Of a stretch of 64,000 bases of DNA, positions 17,311 through 27,368 are shown piece by piece. The notes below the pieces were generated by a model. That model did no database searches and was not told the origin of the DNA. It saw only the letters and a list, made by a program, of their open reading frames with translations. The position numbers were made by a program, and so were the translations under genes. Source of the stretch: Shewanella marina JCM 15074 (lineage in GTDB: Bacteria; Pseudomonadota; Gammaproteobacteria; Enterobacterales; Shewanellaceae); the NCBI RefSeq assembly GCF_000614975.1, contig NZ_BALM01000022.1:1-64000 (forward strand). The letters are read 5' to 3'. Position 1 is the first letter of the stretch; each line of letters begins with the position of its first letter.

Positions 17311-18330
17311 TTAGCCGCGATATTTAGCCCATAACTGCCGCTGCTTGTCAGTTAAGAAACTCCACGCCAATACCCGCGTTTGCTTATTACCCTGCTGCAT
17401 ATCAATGGTATTAACAGTCACTGCGCCAACTTGCTCCAATTGCTGGTAACAAGCGGGTAAACTCTCTTTTTTAGACACTAAACTGGTAAACCATAAACAC
17501 TGGGTCGCAAACTGCTGACTCTCTTTGATCATATTGGCTAAAAACTTAGCTTCACCACCATCACACCAAAGCTCAGCTTTTTGGCCACCAAAATTAAGTT
17601 TAGCCTGAGTCTTAAGCTGTACTTTCTCACCACGATTAGCCTGTAAATTACGCTCTTTACGCAAACTGCCAGCCGTTGCCTCCGCCAAAGAAGCGTGAAA
17701 AGGTGGGTTGCACATGGTTAAGTCATAGCGTTCATCTGCAGCAATAACGCCGTTAAAAATATGCTGACTGTCACTTTGCAGTTTCAAGCTTATCTTGCTC
17801 GCAAGCTGCGGATTATGACTTAAAATCTTATCCACATTCGCTATCGAAATAGGATCAATATCCGTTGCAGTAAATTGCCAGCCATAAATACTCGCACCCA
17901 ATAATGGGTACACTCCGTTAGCGCCAGTACCGATATCAAGTACTTTTATTTTATGGCCTTTCACAAGCTTATCGCTCGTCATCAATAGATCGGCAATATA
18001 GTGCAAATAATCGACGCGACCGGGGATTGGCGGGCATAAGAAACCCGTCGGAATATCCCAAGCTTTAATCTGATAATGTGCTAATAAGATAGCTTGATTA
18101 AGTGCTTTTACAGCGAGTGGATCAGCAAAGTCTATCGACAGTTGACCATATTTGGTTGGCTTAACAAACGGCGCAAGTGATTTTGATGCATTAATTAATG
18201 CATCAAAATCATAAGCGTCATTATGTATATTGCGAGCATGCAATCCTTTTGCTGTTACAGCAGTTGCTTGCTCCTGCATTAAGCTAGATTGATGATTATT
18301 GCGGGCATTTTTTTTGGCAAACTTGTTCAT
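17311..18330 (-). CDS. rlmF: 23S rRNA m6A1618 methyltransferase
   Basis: About 339 residues. RlmF (YbiN) methylates N6 of A1618 in 23S rRNA using S-adenosylmethionine. The family stretch GFLCPPIPGRVDYLHYIADL is followed by SAM motif I LDIGTGANGVYPLLG and the catalytic N6-adenine motif MCNPPFHAS. KAELWCDGGEAKFLANMI lies further on. The N-terminus is Asn/Lys-rich (MNKFAKKNARNNHQSS), probably for RNA contact. I start it at ATG 18330 rather than at the TTG 21 bases earlier. Confidence 0.92.
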   Translation of the reverse strand: MNKFAKKNARNNHQSSLMQEQATAVTAKGLHARNIHNDAYDFDALINASKSLAPFVKPTKYGQLSIDFADPLAVKALNQAILLAHYQIKAWDIPTGFLCPPIPGRVDYLHYIADLLMTSDKLVKGHKIKVLDIGTGANGVYPLLGASIYGWQFTATDIDPISIANVDKILSHNPQLASKISLKLQSDSQHIFNGVIAADERYDLTMCNPPFHASLAEATAGSLRKERNLQANRGEKVQLKTQAKLNFGGQKAELWCDGGEAKFLANMIKESQQFATQCLWFTSLVSKKESLPACYQQLEQVGAVTVNTIDMQQGNKQTRVLAWSFLTDKQRQLWAKYRG

Positions 18331-18359
18331 GCATTCCACTCGGCTTGCCAACAGGCAAA

Positions 18360-18788
18360 TTAATCGTATAAATATTTGGTAAATAGCAGGTGATTAATAG
18401 GCTCTTTACCTGTCTCCTGCTTTAATAAGCGCGACATAGTATCAAAACATTGCTTACGGATCGCTTCTCGTCCTGATAAAGATTTTATGCGTTCTTCAGG
18501 TTGGTTGCCTAAAATTTCAATCATAGCGGCCCGTAATAATGGCGCGTGCTGCTCAATTTCCACTAAATCAGCCGCGTTTTTCACCATCAACTCAACAGTC
18601 ACACGGATATAACCCATCTTCTTTTTTGAAGTGACGTAATTAGTAATAATATCGGGCTCAAACCCATAGTAAGCGTATTCGATTACGGCTGGGGCATCTT
18701 CTGCTGCGGCTTCTTTTTCTTCCTCTTCAGCCATGACTGGCAGGGTAAAAAACAGCAGCGATATAAGTAATAAAGATAGCGTTTTCAT
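18360..18788 (-). CDS. FliL-like flagellar basal body-associated protein
   Basis: A 142-residue protein with an N-terminal signal (MKTLSLLLISLLFFTLPVMA) followed by a Glu-rich stretch and a FliL-type domain (YYGFEPDIITNYV, MGYIRVTVELMVKN, HAPLLRAAMIEILG). Classical FliL is anchored by an N-terminal helix inside a flagellar operon. This copy lies outside any flagellar cluster and appears secreted or lipid-free periplasmic, so it is a stand-alone paralogue that may tune stator function. AAGGAATT provides the ribosome site. Confidence 0.75.
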   Translation of the reverse strand: MKTLSLLLISLLFFTLPVMAEEEEKEAAAEDAPAVIEYAYYGFEPDIITNYVTSKKKMGYIRVTVELMVKNAADLVEIEQHAPLLRAAMIEILGNQPEERIKSLSGREAIRKQCFDTMSRLLKQETGKEPINHLLFTKYLYD

Positions 18789-18889
18789 TATTGATAATTC
18801 CTTTTATCATGGTTAACACATTCAACAACTATCAGGCTAGTCGATGGCATGTTAGACTCGTTTCAAGCGATTATTCGATTGAGTAGTAG

Positions 18890-19449
18890 ATGCCTGAAAC
18901 AAGCTTAGGTTTTCCTTATGGTGAATCAATTCAATGGTTTTCACCATCCAATATGCTGACACGTCCTGAAGCACCATTAACAGATTGGTTATTAGCTCAA
19001 GGCAGTTTGACCTTAAGACTAAAACAATGTTGTAAACACTTTCAGGTTAAAGTGTTGGGCGAAATGTGGCAACAAGATCAACACAATAACCCTGTTTGGG
19101 TGCGTGAAGTATTGCTATGCCTAGACGGTGTCCCGTGGGTATTTGCCCGCAGCATCATTCCAGCCCTATTGGTCAACACGCCTAATAACGACTTTTTTCA
19201 TCTCGGTAATCGGCCTTTAGGCGAATTACTGTTTAGTCGTGACGACTTTACTCCTGGCCCGATTGAAATAGCAAGATAGCCCCTTGCAGTAAATTGGCAC
19301 GATTAGCACAATCACTACAACAACCTGTTGATGAAGTACTATGGGGCCGACAACGTCAGTTTTATCGACTACAACAGCAAGTGCTGGTCAGTGAGATTTT
19401 TCTACCCGCGGCCAAGCAGCAAATTATCACAACCCCTTTCTACCCTTAG
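18890..19449 (+). CDS. ubiC: Chorismate lyase (frameshifted)
   Basis: UbiC removes pyruvate from chorismate to give 4-hydroxybenzoate, the first step of ubiquinone synthesis. Seen are [37 protein letters not shown] with the substrate-contacting arginines, and [19 protein letters not shown]. The frame stops at 19279. Restoring one T at about 19277 lets it continue with [29 protein letters not shown] and [13 protein letters not shown] to a stop at 19449, which is the normal end of the family (about 186 residues). No ubiA follows within the window. The break is most likely a sequence error. Confidence 0.88.
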
Positions 19450-19486
19450 GTTATCGGTCAAAGCCGGCAACGCTTTAGAGGAATAC

Positions 19487-19514
19487 AAAAAAGCCAGCAT
19501 TTCGCTGGCTTTTT
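19487..19514. terminator. Bidirectional terminator between ubiC and the MarC-family gene
   Basis: GCCAGC / GCTGGC stem flanked by A and T tracts (AAAAAA before, TTTTT after), shared by two convergent genes. Confidence 0.8.
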
Positions 19515-19522
19515 GATATCAC

Positions 19523-20113
19523 TTAAACATGTTTTAAGTAACTGGCGATACCATCAAGGAACATCTGCACAGAGATCATCACCAACACCATCCCCATCAA
19601 ACGCTCCATCGCGGTTAGACCTTTATCACCCAACACTTTCGTGAATAGTTGATTAAATAACAGGATGAGTGAACTCACGCCCCAAGCTGCAATAAGCGCA
19701 ATGGTCCAATCGACCATGCGAGTACCATCAGTATGAGCAAGCAATATCAGTGCAGCTAATACTGATGGGCCTGCCATTAATGGGATAGCCATCGGCACGA
19801 TAAAAGGCTCTTCACCTGCTGCAAGCCCTGTTACACCGCCCTCTTGCGGAAAAATCATTCTAATCGCAATTAAAAATAGAATAATACCGCCAGCAATACT
19901 GACTGATTCAGAACGTAAATTGAGGAAATTAAGAATGGCTTCACCGGCATATAAAAATGCCAACATAATGAATAATGCAATCAACAGCTCACGGATCAAT
20001 ACTTTACGGCGCTTCTTAGGATCGATATGGCGTAAAATAGAAGAAAAGATAGGTAGATTACCTAGCGGATCCATAATTAAAAATAACATTACCGCTGCTG
20101 ACAATATATCCAT
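19523..20113 (-). CDS. MarC-family membrane protein (YhgN-like)
   Basis: About 196 residues, six predicted membrane helices, and the family motif FLIMDPLGNLPIF near the N-terminus with AGPSVLAALILL in the second half. The family is named for possible amino-acid or multidrug transport, but its substrates are unproven. The ATG at 20113 (MDILSAAVMLF) matches the usual family start and is preferred over the upstream ATG at 20155. Confidence 0.85.
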   Translation of the reverse strand: MDILSAAVMLFLIMDPLGNLPIFSSILRHIDPKKRRKVLIRELLIALFIMLAFLYAGEAILNFLNLRSESVSIAGGIILFLIAIRMIFPQEGGVTGLAAGEEPFIVPMAIPLMAGPSVLAALILLAHTDGTRMVDWTIALIAAWGVSSLILLFNQLFTKVLGDKGLTAMERLMGMVLVMISVQMFLDGIASYLKHV

Positions 20114-20341
20114 AAATATAACTTTTAGGTGAAGAAACAGTCCGTTATTATACACTTCGCATTACACACTGTTGCATTTTTTAATAAGTTTTATAGATAT
20201 GTGACATTCTTTAATTACTCGTGGCGTTACAAATAAGCAAATAGGGCTTAATTACCTCAATTTTTGTAAAAGTAATTTACGTAGCACACTCTGCCCATTT
20301 GCTAATCTGCTGTTATACTATGCCGCTTCTAAACCAAGCCT

Positions 20342-21901
20342 GTGAGACCTATGCTGTATCTATTCGCCAGCTGTATTGCCCTATTAATTGGCCCACTTTT
20401 TTATCGCTACTTTTCATCGGGTAGTGGCTTACAAAAAGGCTTAGATGGCTTTATTTTTGTCTCTTTGGGTGGCTTAGTTCTTATCCATATTTTGCCTGAA
20501 TTGCTAGAACATGGCGGTTTAATGGCGATTGTATTCGTGATCTTGGGTCTTTGGGGGCCGACGCTCAGCGAACGTATTTTCCATCGTTACTCAGAAATTA
20601 CCCATAACCTAACCTTAATTTTAGGTGTCGGCGGCTTAATGTTGCATACCATCACTGATGGTGGTGCTATGGTCTTAGCGCAACACGGTGGTAACTCACC
20701 ATTACTCGCATTAGGCGTTATTTTGCATCGCCTACCAGTTGGCCTTGCTATTTGGTGGTTACTGCGACCACAAATCGGCTTACGTTGGTCAATTGTTGTT
20801 CTAGCGAGCATGATGTTATTAACTAGCTTAGGCTATTTTGCTGGCGAACACTTACTAGCGCAGCTAAGTTTAGACAATACCGTTTATTTACAAGCCTTTG
20901 TAACAGGTTCGATTTTGCATGTGGTATTACATCAACCGCACGGCACCCCTGAAGATAAAAAGCATAAATATGAATATCAAGCGGGCATAGGCAGCTTATT
21001 AGGTATTGGTTTACTGATTTTATTGCTCACTGTTGGTTCAGATGGTCACGACCACGGCGGTCATGATCACGGCCATAGTACAGAACAGCTAGTCGAGTGG
21101 ATGTTTACTATTGCACCGGTATTACTGTTGGCCTACGTCACTGCTGCAATTCGGTTTGCATTAGGTTTATCACCACGAAGTCACTCTTTAGCCGCTCGCT
21201 GGTTACAACGATTAGCAGGCCCTGAAGCGCTGATTATTACCGCACTGTTATTGAGCCCTTGGTATGCATTAGCACAAGCCGTCATTTTATTGGTGATCGG
21301 TGCCTTCTTAACCTTAAATAAAGTGCAGCTGATTGATCCACACGCATCAGTGCCTCAATCAGCGTTATGTTTTGGTTTATTGCATTTAGTGGATCGCAGT
21401 GCACCTTGGGTGTTACTCAGTCTAGTGCTGGCTAATCTCATTGGGCATCCAGCGATACCGCTTGAGCATCCTGCGCTACAAGTGGTGATCTTGCTATTGG
21501 TCTTTTTACCGATGCGCTTCTGCAACTTGGGCGCAGCAGTGTTAGCACTGGCATTAGCTTATAGCGGCTGGTCAACTGCAGCGGTAATGCTTGCACTTGT
21601 GGCAGCGCCATTAATCAGTATTGATCAACTGAAACTGTTAAAGCGTCCACAACAAATTGGACTGGTAGCGCTCATTATTGCAGGTATTAGCCTAGCGGCA
21701 TGGTCACTACCTGCACGCGTGCAGTTACTGCATTTACCAGCAAGTATCGAATACCTTTGCTTAATTGCTATTGCGGGTTTATTTGCTGCAAGCCTACTGC
21801 GCCAAGGACCTCGACAGTTTTTAAGACGCTTAGTAATTAACCGTCCAGCTCACCACCACCATGAACATGCTGCTGAATCCCATGGTCACCACCATCATTA
21901 A
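20342..21901 (+). CDS. ZIP-like metal transporter fused to a second membrane half, His-rich
   Basis: A 519-residue membrane protein. The first half (about 1-230) has the ZIP hallmarks: HTITDG at 102-107 and HRLPVG at 129-134, at the spacing of ZIP helices 4 and 5, whose polar residues bind the transported metal. A His/Asp/Gly loop at 234-246 (DGHDHGGHDHGHS) follows. The second half (about 255-490) adds roughly eight helices of a type I do not recognise. The C-terminus ends in a histidine cluster (HHHHEHAAESHGHHHH). Zinc or another divalent metal is the likely substrate; the direction of transport is unclear. It stands alone between MarC and the NRDE gene. Confidence 0.6.
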   Translation: MRPMLYLFASCIALLIGPLFYRYFSSGSGLQKGLDGFIFVSLGGLVLIHILPELLEHGGLMAIVFVILGLWGPTLSERIFHRYSEITHNLTLILGVGGLMLHTITDGGAMVLAQHGGNSPLLALGVILHRLPVGLAIWWLLRPQIGLRWSIVVLASMMLLTSLGYFAGEHLLAQLSLDNTVYLQAFVTGSILHVVLHQPHGTPEDKKHKYEYQAGIGSLLGIGLLILLLTVGSDGHDHGGHDHGHSTEQLVEWMFTIAPVLLLAYVTAAIRFALGLSPRSHSLAARWLQRLAGPEALIITALLLSPWYALAQAVILLVIGAFLTLNKVQLIDPHASVPQSALCFGLLHLVDRSAPWVLLSLVLANLIGHPAIPLEHPALQVVILLLVFLPMRFCNLGAAVLALALAYSGWSTAAVMLALVAAPLISIDQLKLLKRPQQIGLVALIIAGISLAAWSLPARVQLLHLPASIEYLCLIAIAGLFAASLLRQGPRQFLRRLVINRPAHHHHEHAAESHGHHHH

Positions 21902-21966
21902 TGGTAAATTATTAAGGCTCGGGCTAAGCTAGCAACTTACCAGAGCCTTAAGCGAGCTAACCATTT

Positions 21967-22728
21967 ATGTGCATTGTCTTTATCGCCATTAATCAACATC
22001 CAGACTACCCATTAATTGTCTGCGCCAATCGCGATGAATTTCATCTACGGCCAACTCAATCTGCACATATATGGCCTGATAAACAACAGCTTATTGCAGG
22101 TAAAGATTTACAAGGTGGCGGCACTTGGTTTGGTGTTAATCAAGTGGGTGACTTTTGTACCATCACTAATATTCGCGTGGCCGAGCAGCAATTGAATATG
22201 CAAAGTCGCGGTGAGCTTGTGGTCAATACCCTATTACATCCCAGCACTATCAATGCTGACTGGTTGGCTCTGCATTACCAACAATTTAATCCATTCAATT
22301 TGCTTTTTAGCCGACAACAACAGATATATTGTTTTCATAGTCCCAGCCAAGAGATGCGCCAACTAAAAGATGGCTTTCATGCCGTCTGTAATGGGGCCTT
22401 AGATGATAACTGGCCTAAAATGGCTAAGGGACAACAAGCACTGGAGCAATTGATTAATCAACAAGCAGATATTGATGTTGATGCCTTACTGAATCTACTT
22501 AAAGATCAATCACAAGCACCCGATGAGAGCTTACCTAATACTGGCGTGAGTTTAGAGTGGGAGCGACAATTGTCTGCCATTTTTATTTGCCAGCCAGAAT
22601 ACGGCACCCGTTCGAGTACTGTGTTGTTAATGGATAACCACAAGCAGCTGCAATTAACTGAGGTCAGTTATACTCCAACAGGCAAGCCTTTTAATCGACA
22701 AACCTTTCATTTGCCAACAGCTAAATAA
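21967..22728 (+). CDS. NRDE-family protein (TANGO2-like)
   Basis: A 253-residue protein of the DUF833/NRDE family. The Cys2 start MCIVFIAI and the name-giving motif CANRDEFHLRPT appear in the first 30 residues. GKDLQGGGTWFGVN, FCTITNIR and the late STVLLMD stretch follow. Cys2 suggests an N-terminal-nucleophile fold after methionine removal. Bacterial roles are not established; the eukaryotic relative TANGO2 has been linked to heme or lipid handling. A single gene, convergent with the next one. Confidence 0.8.
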   Translation: MCIVFIAINQHPDYPLIVCANRDEFHLRPTQSAHIWPDKQQLIAGKDLQGGGTWFGVNQVGDFCTITNIRVAEQQLNMQSRGELVVNTLLHPSTINADWLALHYQQFNPFNLLFSRQQQIYCFHSPSQEMRQLKDGFHAVCNGALDDNWPKMAKGQQALEQLINQQADIDVDALLNLLKDQSQAPDESLPNTGVSLEWERQLSAIFICQPEYGTRSSTVLLMDNHKQLQLTEVSYTPTGKPFNRQTFHLPTAK

Positions 22729-22731
22729 ACG

Positions 22732-23169
22732 TTACGACGAAGTATGATCATGGGTAATCACCCATTGATCATTAATGCGCTCAACTAACAAGGTAAAAAC
22801 TCCACCAGGCTTATCTTTCTCACGCTCAAGTTGCCAACGCCCCACCACTAACGCAGCATAATTGCTAAGCATTTTAATATCTTTAATAGTAAAAGTTAGA
22901 TGCCCTAATGTGGCCTTATTTGGATAGTGTTTCTTGTAGGATGCTAATGTCTCATGCCAGCCATATCTAAGCTTACCATTTGAAACAAAACGCATTTTGG
23001 GATCATTCCAATAGCCTTGCATATAGCTATCTAAATCTCCACGATTCCATGCATCTTGCTGAGCAATGATCACCTTGCTGATTTCATCAGAAGGCACCGC
23101 TAAACTCTGAAAACTGGTTAAACAAATTAATATAGATAACAGCAGCTTGAGTAAAATAGGCATAATCAT
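22732..23169 (-). CDS. Secreted NTF2-like (DUF4440/SnoaL-type) protein
   Basis: A 145-residue protein with a signal peptide (MIMPILLKLLLSILICLTSF, cleavage near SLA) and one NTF2-like cone domain: QQDAWNRGDLDSYMQGYW, MRFVSNGKLRYGW, ALVVGRWQLER and GGVFTLLVERINDQWVITHD. Such domains bind small ligands or act as enzymes; no catalytic set can be identified. It is convergent with the NRDE gene, with three bases between the stop codons. Confidence 0.7.
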   Translation of the reverse strand: MIMPILLKLLLSILICLTSFQSLAVPSDEISKVIIAQQDAWNRGDLDSYMQGYWNDPKMRFVSNGKLRYGWHETLASYKKHYPNKATLGHLTFTIKDIKMLSNYAALVVGRWQLEREKDKPGGVFTLLVERINDQWVITHDHTSS

Positions 23170-23281
23170 CTCTTGTTAACTGACCGATAATCGTTATGGT
23201 AGGATGATAGCGTATTTTTAATATTTGACCTAAAGTCTTGTTTTATAATTGCAACAATCATAACAAAGAGAATAATAACAG

Positions 23282-23839
23282 ATGATGCAGACACTAAGCC
23301 GTTGGTTACTTAAACAATGGGGTTGGCAGATACAAGGACAACTCCCCAAACAAGCACAATACTTGATTATTGTTGCACCACATACCAGTAACTGGGACTT
23401 TATTGTCGGTTTGTTAGCTCGCTTTGCACTTGCTACTCATATCCATTTTTTAGGTAAACATTCTCTCTTTATTAAACCCTGGGGTTGGTTTTTCAGCGCC
23501 ATTGGGGGGACGCCTGTCGATCGACGTACCACCAATAACTTAGTTGATGCTGTAGCAGATCTCTTTAAGCAAGATGCTAACTATAAATTGGCATTAGCCC
23601 CTGAGGGAACCCGCAGCCAAGTCACTCGTTGGAAAACGGGCTTTTATCATATCGCCTATAAAGCACAGGTCGATATTGTTCCTGTTGCGCTGGATTTCAA
23701 ATTAAAGCAGGTGATTATCACAAATCCATTAACCCCGACTGGCAACATCGAACAAGATATGCAACAACTGATCGGTTTTTATCGTTCGGTATCAGGCAAA
23801 TACCCAAAAACAATCCCAGACTTTCATACTGACAAATAA
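23282..23839 (+). CDS. PlsC-type 1-acyl-glycerol-3-phosphate acyltransferase family protein
   Basis: A 185-residue acyltransferase. Motif I reads APHTSNWDF, so the histidine is present and the usual HxxxxD spacing is kept (H-TSNW-D). Motif II is GGTPVDRR and motif III is APEGTRSQ, the glycerol-phosphate binding box. It is shorter than E. coli PlsC (245) and lacks an obvious N-terminal anchor, so it belongs to the small-acyltransferase group rather than being the main PlsC. A LysE-family gene follows 14 bases later. Confidence 0.8.
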   Translation: MMQTLSRWLLKQWGWQIQGQLPKQAQYLIIVAPHTSNWDFIVGLLARFALATHIHFLGKHSLFIKPWGWFFSAIGGTPVDRRTTNNLVDAVADLFKQDANYKLALAPEGTRSQVTRWKTGFYHIAYKAQVDIVPVALDFKLKQVIITNPLTPTGNIEQDMQQLIGFYRSVSGKYPKTIPDFHTDK

Positions 23840-23853
23840 CTAGAATAAATATT

Positions 23854-24480
23854 ATGACTTTTGAAACTTGGCTACTGTACCTATTTGCAATCTTATTAAT
23901 CGCAATTTCTCCCGGCACCATTGCGGTATTGTCGATGAGTCATGGCATCCACTATGGCAAAACGAAAAGTTTAGCCACAGCAGCTGGTAGTGTCACTTCG
24001 GCGCTATTACTCATGATGGCATCAGCAGCAGGACTTGGCGCACTACTGAGCGCCAGTGAGTATGGCTTTACGGTATTAAAATGGTGTGGCGCAGCTTACC
24101 TATTATTTTTAGGCGTTAAACTACTGCTTTCAAAACAGCAAGATCAGCAATTTAATTTAAATAAAAAACAGGGTACAGGCAGTCCATTACAGCTGTTTAA
24201 GCAAGCGTTTATGGTGGGTATTAGTAATCCAAAGGATCTACTGTTTTTTGCGGCGCTGTTCCCGCAGTTTATTAATATGAGTGAGCCTCAAGCACCGCAA
24301 TTATCCATTCTTGCCGGTACTTGGGCTGTGGTCGATTTCAGCTTTGTAATGATTTACGCTTGTTTAGCCAGCCTATTAGCCCCTAAATTAAAACGCAGTA
24401 ATCAATTGCATTGGTTCGACCGAGTCAGTGGCGGCGTCTTTGTCAGCCTCGCCGCCATCCTAGTCACGAGAGAAGGCTAA
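23854..24480 (+). CDS. LysE/RhtB-family amino-acid exporter
   Basis: A 208-residue inner-membrane protein with about six helices. The family N-terminal motif LIAISPGTIAVLSMSHGIHYG is clear, and GISNPKDLLFFAALFPQFI follows after the third helix. Members export amino acids such as lysine, threonine or homoserine; the substrate here is unknown. It ends with a four-base overlap with the convergent MscS-type gene. Confidence 0.85.
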   Translation: MTFETWLLYLFAILLIAISPGTIAVLSMSHGIHYGKTKSLATAAGSVTSALLLMMASAAGLGALLSASEYGFTVLKWCGAAYLLFLGVKLLLSKQQDQQFNLNKKQGTGSPLQLFKQAFMVGISNPKDLLFFAALFPQFINMSEPQAPQLSILAGTWAVVDFSFVMIYACLASLLAPKLKRSNQLHWFDRVSGGVFVSLAAILVTREG

Positions 24481-25739
24481 GATTTCAGCGAGCGAATATC
24501 CGATCCTGATGGCCCTTGGAACGCACGCAAACCAAACTCAGGCAGTATCGAAAAGATATGATCAAAGATATCTGCCTGAATGCCTTCATAAATTGCCCAA
24601 CGAGTATCATTGGTAAAGACATAAATTTGAATCGGTAACCCTTGGGCTGTTGGCTCAAGCTGACGAACTAAAAATGTCATATCTTCACGAATATTAGGAT
24701 TAGCATGTAGCATCGCCTCCAAATACGCTCTAAAAGTACCAATATTAGTCAGTCTACGAGTATTACCGGCAATATTATTGGCTTCAGTTTCTGCATTGGC
24801 ATGCTTAATTTCATCTGATTTATTAACCAAATAAGCCTTTAATAAATTAATCTGAGTTAAACGCTCATAATCTTCTTCGGTTAAGAAGCTAATGGTTTCA
24901 ATATCAATAAAGAGTGAACGCATAATCCGGCGACCACCAGACTCTTGCATGCCACGCCAGTTTTTAAAAGAATCTTGAACCAGTGCATATGCAGGTATAT
25001 TGGTAACGGTTTTATCCCAGTTACGCACCTTAACCGTGGTGAGTGAGACCTCCTCTACCGCACCATTGGCACCGTACTTATCCATCTCAATCCAGTCATC
25101 AATACTAACCATTCGGTTAGCTGCTAGCTGGATCCCCGCCACAAAACCAAGAATAGTATCGCGGAACACTAACATCACTAAACCAGTTGCAACACCTAAA
25201 CCACTTAAGAAATAAACCGGGGATTGATCCGCAAGAATGGAGATCGACACAATGATGCCGACAAAGAACAGAAACAGCTTAAATAACTGCACAAAACTTT
25301 TAATCGGTAAACGCCGACTCACTAAATTCAGATCAGCAATTTCATTGGCGGCATCCAGCGAAGCATAAGCGGCACGGATTAATAACACCACCAGCCAAAC
25401 ACTTAAAATGCGATCAACCAGTGTACTCATCAGTTTATGTTCGGTAAGCGCTAATGGTACTAAAATATTCAGCACTAACGCAGGCACAATTAACGCCAAA
25501 GTTTCTAACACTCGATGACGCATAAACACATCATCCCAAGTCACTTTAGAACGACGGATCACCGCGTTCATTGCTTTAATCACGCCACGACGAACAAAAA
25601 GATATGATAAACCTGCAACAATAACGCAGCACACTAAAACAACCGCAGTTGCAGTGCTATCAGACGGCTGAGTATTAATGCCAAATTGAGAAAGCCAAGT
25701 GGCTATTTCAAGTCTGATTTCTTGGTTCAAAGAAAGCAC
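24477..25739 (-). CDS. ybdG: MscS-family mechanosensitive channel, YbdG type
   Basis: A 420-residue channel of the YbdG (MscM) subgroup, which opens under membrane tension. Five hydrophobic helices precede the pore helix GLGVATGLVMLVFRDTILGF. The beta-domain then shows VSIDDWIEMDKYGANG, VEEVSLTTVKVRNWDKTV and DSFKNWRGMQESGG, the signature of YbdG-like proteins, which are longer than MscS (286). The start is ATG 25739. Confidence 0.88.
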   Translation of the reverse strand: MLSLNQEIRLEIATWLSQFGINTQPSDSTATAVVLVCCVIVAGLSYLFVRRGVIKAMNAVIRRSKVTWDDVFMRHRVLETLALIVPALVLNILVPLALTEHKLMSTLVDRILSVWLVVLLIRAAYASLDAANEIADLNLVSRRLPIKSFVQLFKLFLFFVGIIVSISILADQSPVYFLSGLGVATGLVMLVFRDTILGFVAGIQLAANRMVSIDDWIEMDKYGANGAVEEVSLTTVKVRNWDKTVTNIPAYALVQDSFKNWRGMQESGGRRIMRSLFIDIETISFLTEEDYERLTQINLLKAYLVNKSDEIKHANAETEANNIAGNTRRLTNIGTFRAYLEAMLHANPNIREDMTFLVRQLEPTAQGLPIQIYVFTNDTRWAIYEGIQADIFDHIFSILPEFGLRAFQGPSGSDIRSLKS

Positions 25740-25793
25740 TCCGAGTAAATCCTACACACACTTATATTAGCCGCAAGAGTAACACACACGAAT

Positions 25794-25817
25794 AAAAAAA
25801 AGGGGCGAAGCCCCTTT
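25794..25817 (-). terminator. Terminator of the hutCUH operon
   Basis: AAAGGGGC, loop GAA, GCCCCTTT. On the minus strand it is followed by a run of eight T, 15 bases past the hutH stop: a classical Rho-independent terminator. Confidence 0.88.
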
Positions 25818-25831
25818 AAATATTATGGTTT

Positions 25832-27363
25832 TTACAAACTTGGTAAAATGTTCTGCGGTAGATAGTCATTTAAACAAGCACCACAGAGTAACTCGGTGGC
25901 AGCCTCTATATCTGGCCCAAAATAACGGTCTTTATCATAAAAACTGACAACTTCTCTTAATTCGGCGTGTGCTCTTGCCACTGCCATACTGGGTTGCAAT
26001 GGTCGACGGAAATCAAGCCCTTGCGCAGCAGCTAACCATTCAACCGCCAATACGCCGCGGGTGTTTTCGCTCATATCACGTAAACGCCGTGCTGCAAAGG
26101 TTGCCATCGACACATGATCTTCTTGGTTTGCAGATGTTGGTAAACTATCTACAGAAGCAGGATGGGCAAGGGTTTTATTTTCTGAGGCTAATGCAGCAGC
26201 AGTCACCTGCGCAATCATAAAGCCCGAATTAACCCCACCGTTATCGACTAAAAATGGTGGCAACTTAGATAAGCCTGCATCAATTAATAGTGCAATGCGA
26301 CGTTCAGCTATCGAGCCAATTTCAGCAATAGCGACCGCAAGATTATCTGCCACCATCGCCACCGGTTCAGCGTGGAAGTTACCGCCGGAAATAATATCAG
26401 CGTTATCAATAAACACTAATGGGTTGTCGGTTACACCATTAGCCTCAACCTCTAGCACGTTGGCAGCGTGTCTGATTTGTGCCAAACATGCTCCTAGCAC
26501 CTGTGGCTGACATCTTAATGAGTAAGGATCTTGCACCTTTTCACAATCAATATGATTTTGGCTAATTTCAGACTCATCCCCCAACAAATGCCGGAACACG
26601 GCAGCAGTATCAATTTGCCCAACTTGGCCGCGGGCAGCATGAATACGAGCATCAAATGGACTACGGCTGCCCATAGCAGCTTCAACGGACATCGCGCCAA
26701 TTACCGTACTCGCCGCATACAGGTCTTCAGCATTAAACAGTCCTTCTAACGCCAACGCCGTTGAAGCTTGAGTACCATTTAATAGCGCCAAGCCCTCTTT
26801 AGCCGCTAATTCAATCGGCGTTAGCCCTGCAATCTCAAGCCCTTCCATCGCCGAGATGATTTGACCTTGATAGCTCATTTCGCCCTCGCCCAATAATGGC
26901 AAACACATATGGCTAATGGTGCTAAATCACCGGAGGCACCCACTGAACCTTTTTCTGGTACACAAGGATATACGCCAGCATTAACCAACTGGATAAGAAA
27001 ATTAATCACCTCAAGTCGAATACCTGAAAAACCACGGCTCAACGAGTTAATTTTTAAAATCATCATCAAGCGTACAGTGGTATCTTGCATATATTGGCCA
27101 GTGCCAGCCGCATGCGATAATACGATAGAACGTTGTAATATTTGTAAATCTTCTGCTGCAATACGGGTATTTGCTAACAAGCCAAACCCCGTATTAATGC
27201 CGTAAACCACTCGGCCTTGATCTAATACTTGCTGCACAATAGCAGCGCTTTGGTTGATATCATCTAGCGCACTATTGGCAATACTCACCTGTACATTATG
27301 TCGACTAATATGACGTAAATCAGCAAGGGTTAGCTTACCCGGTATAATCTCAATATGTCGCAT
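25832..27363 (-). CDS. hutH: Histidine ammonia-lyase (frameshifted)
   Basis: HutH turns histidine into urocanate and ammonia, the first step of histidine breakdown. The MIO-forming Ala-Ser-Gly lies in [29 protein letters not shown]-like VTDNPLVF, and [14 protein letters not shown] are family blocks. The first frame ends in [10 protein letters not shown]. Restoring one G at about 26921 (GCCCAT on the coding strand) gives [15 protein letters not shown] and the second frame, for about 510 residues. The start at 27363 ([13 protein letters not shown]) fits the family and lies five bases after hutU. Last gene of the hutC-hutU-hutH operon. Confidence 0.92.
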
Positions 27364-27368
27364 CCTTG

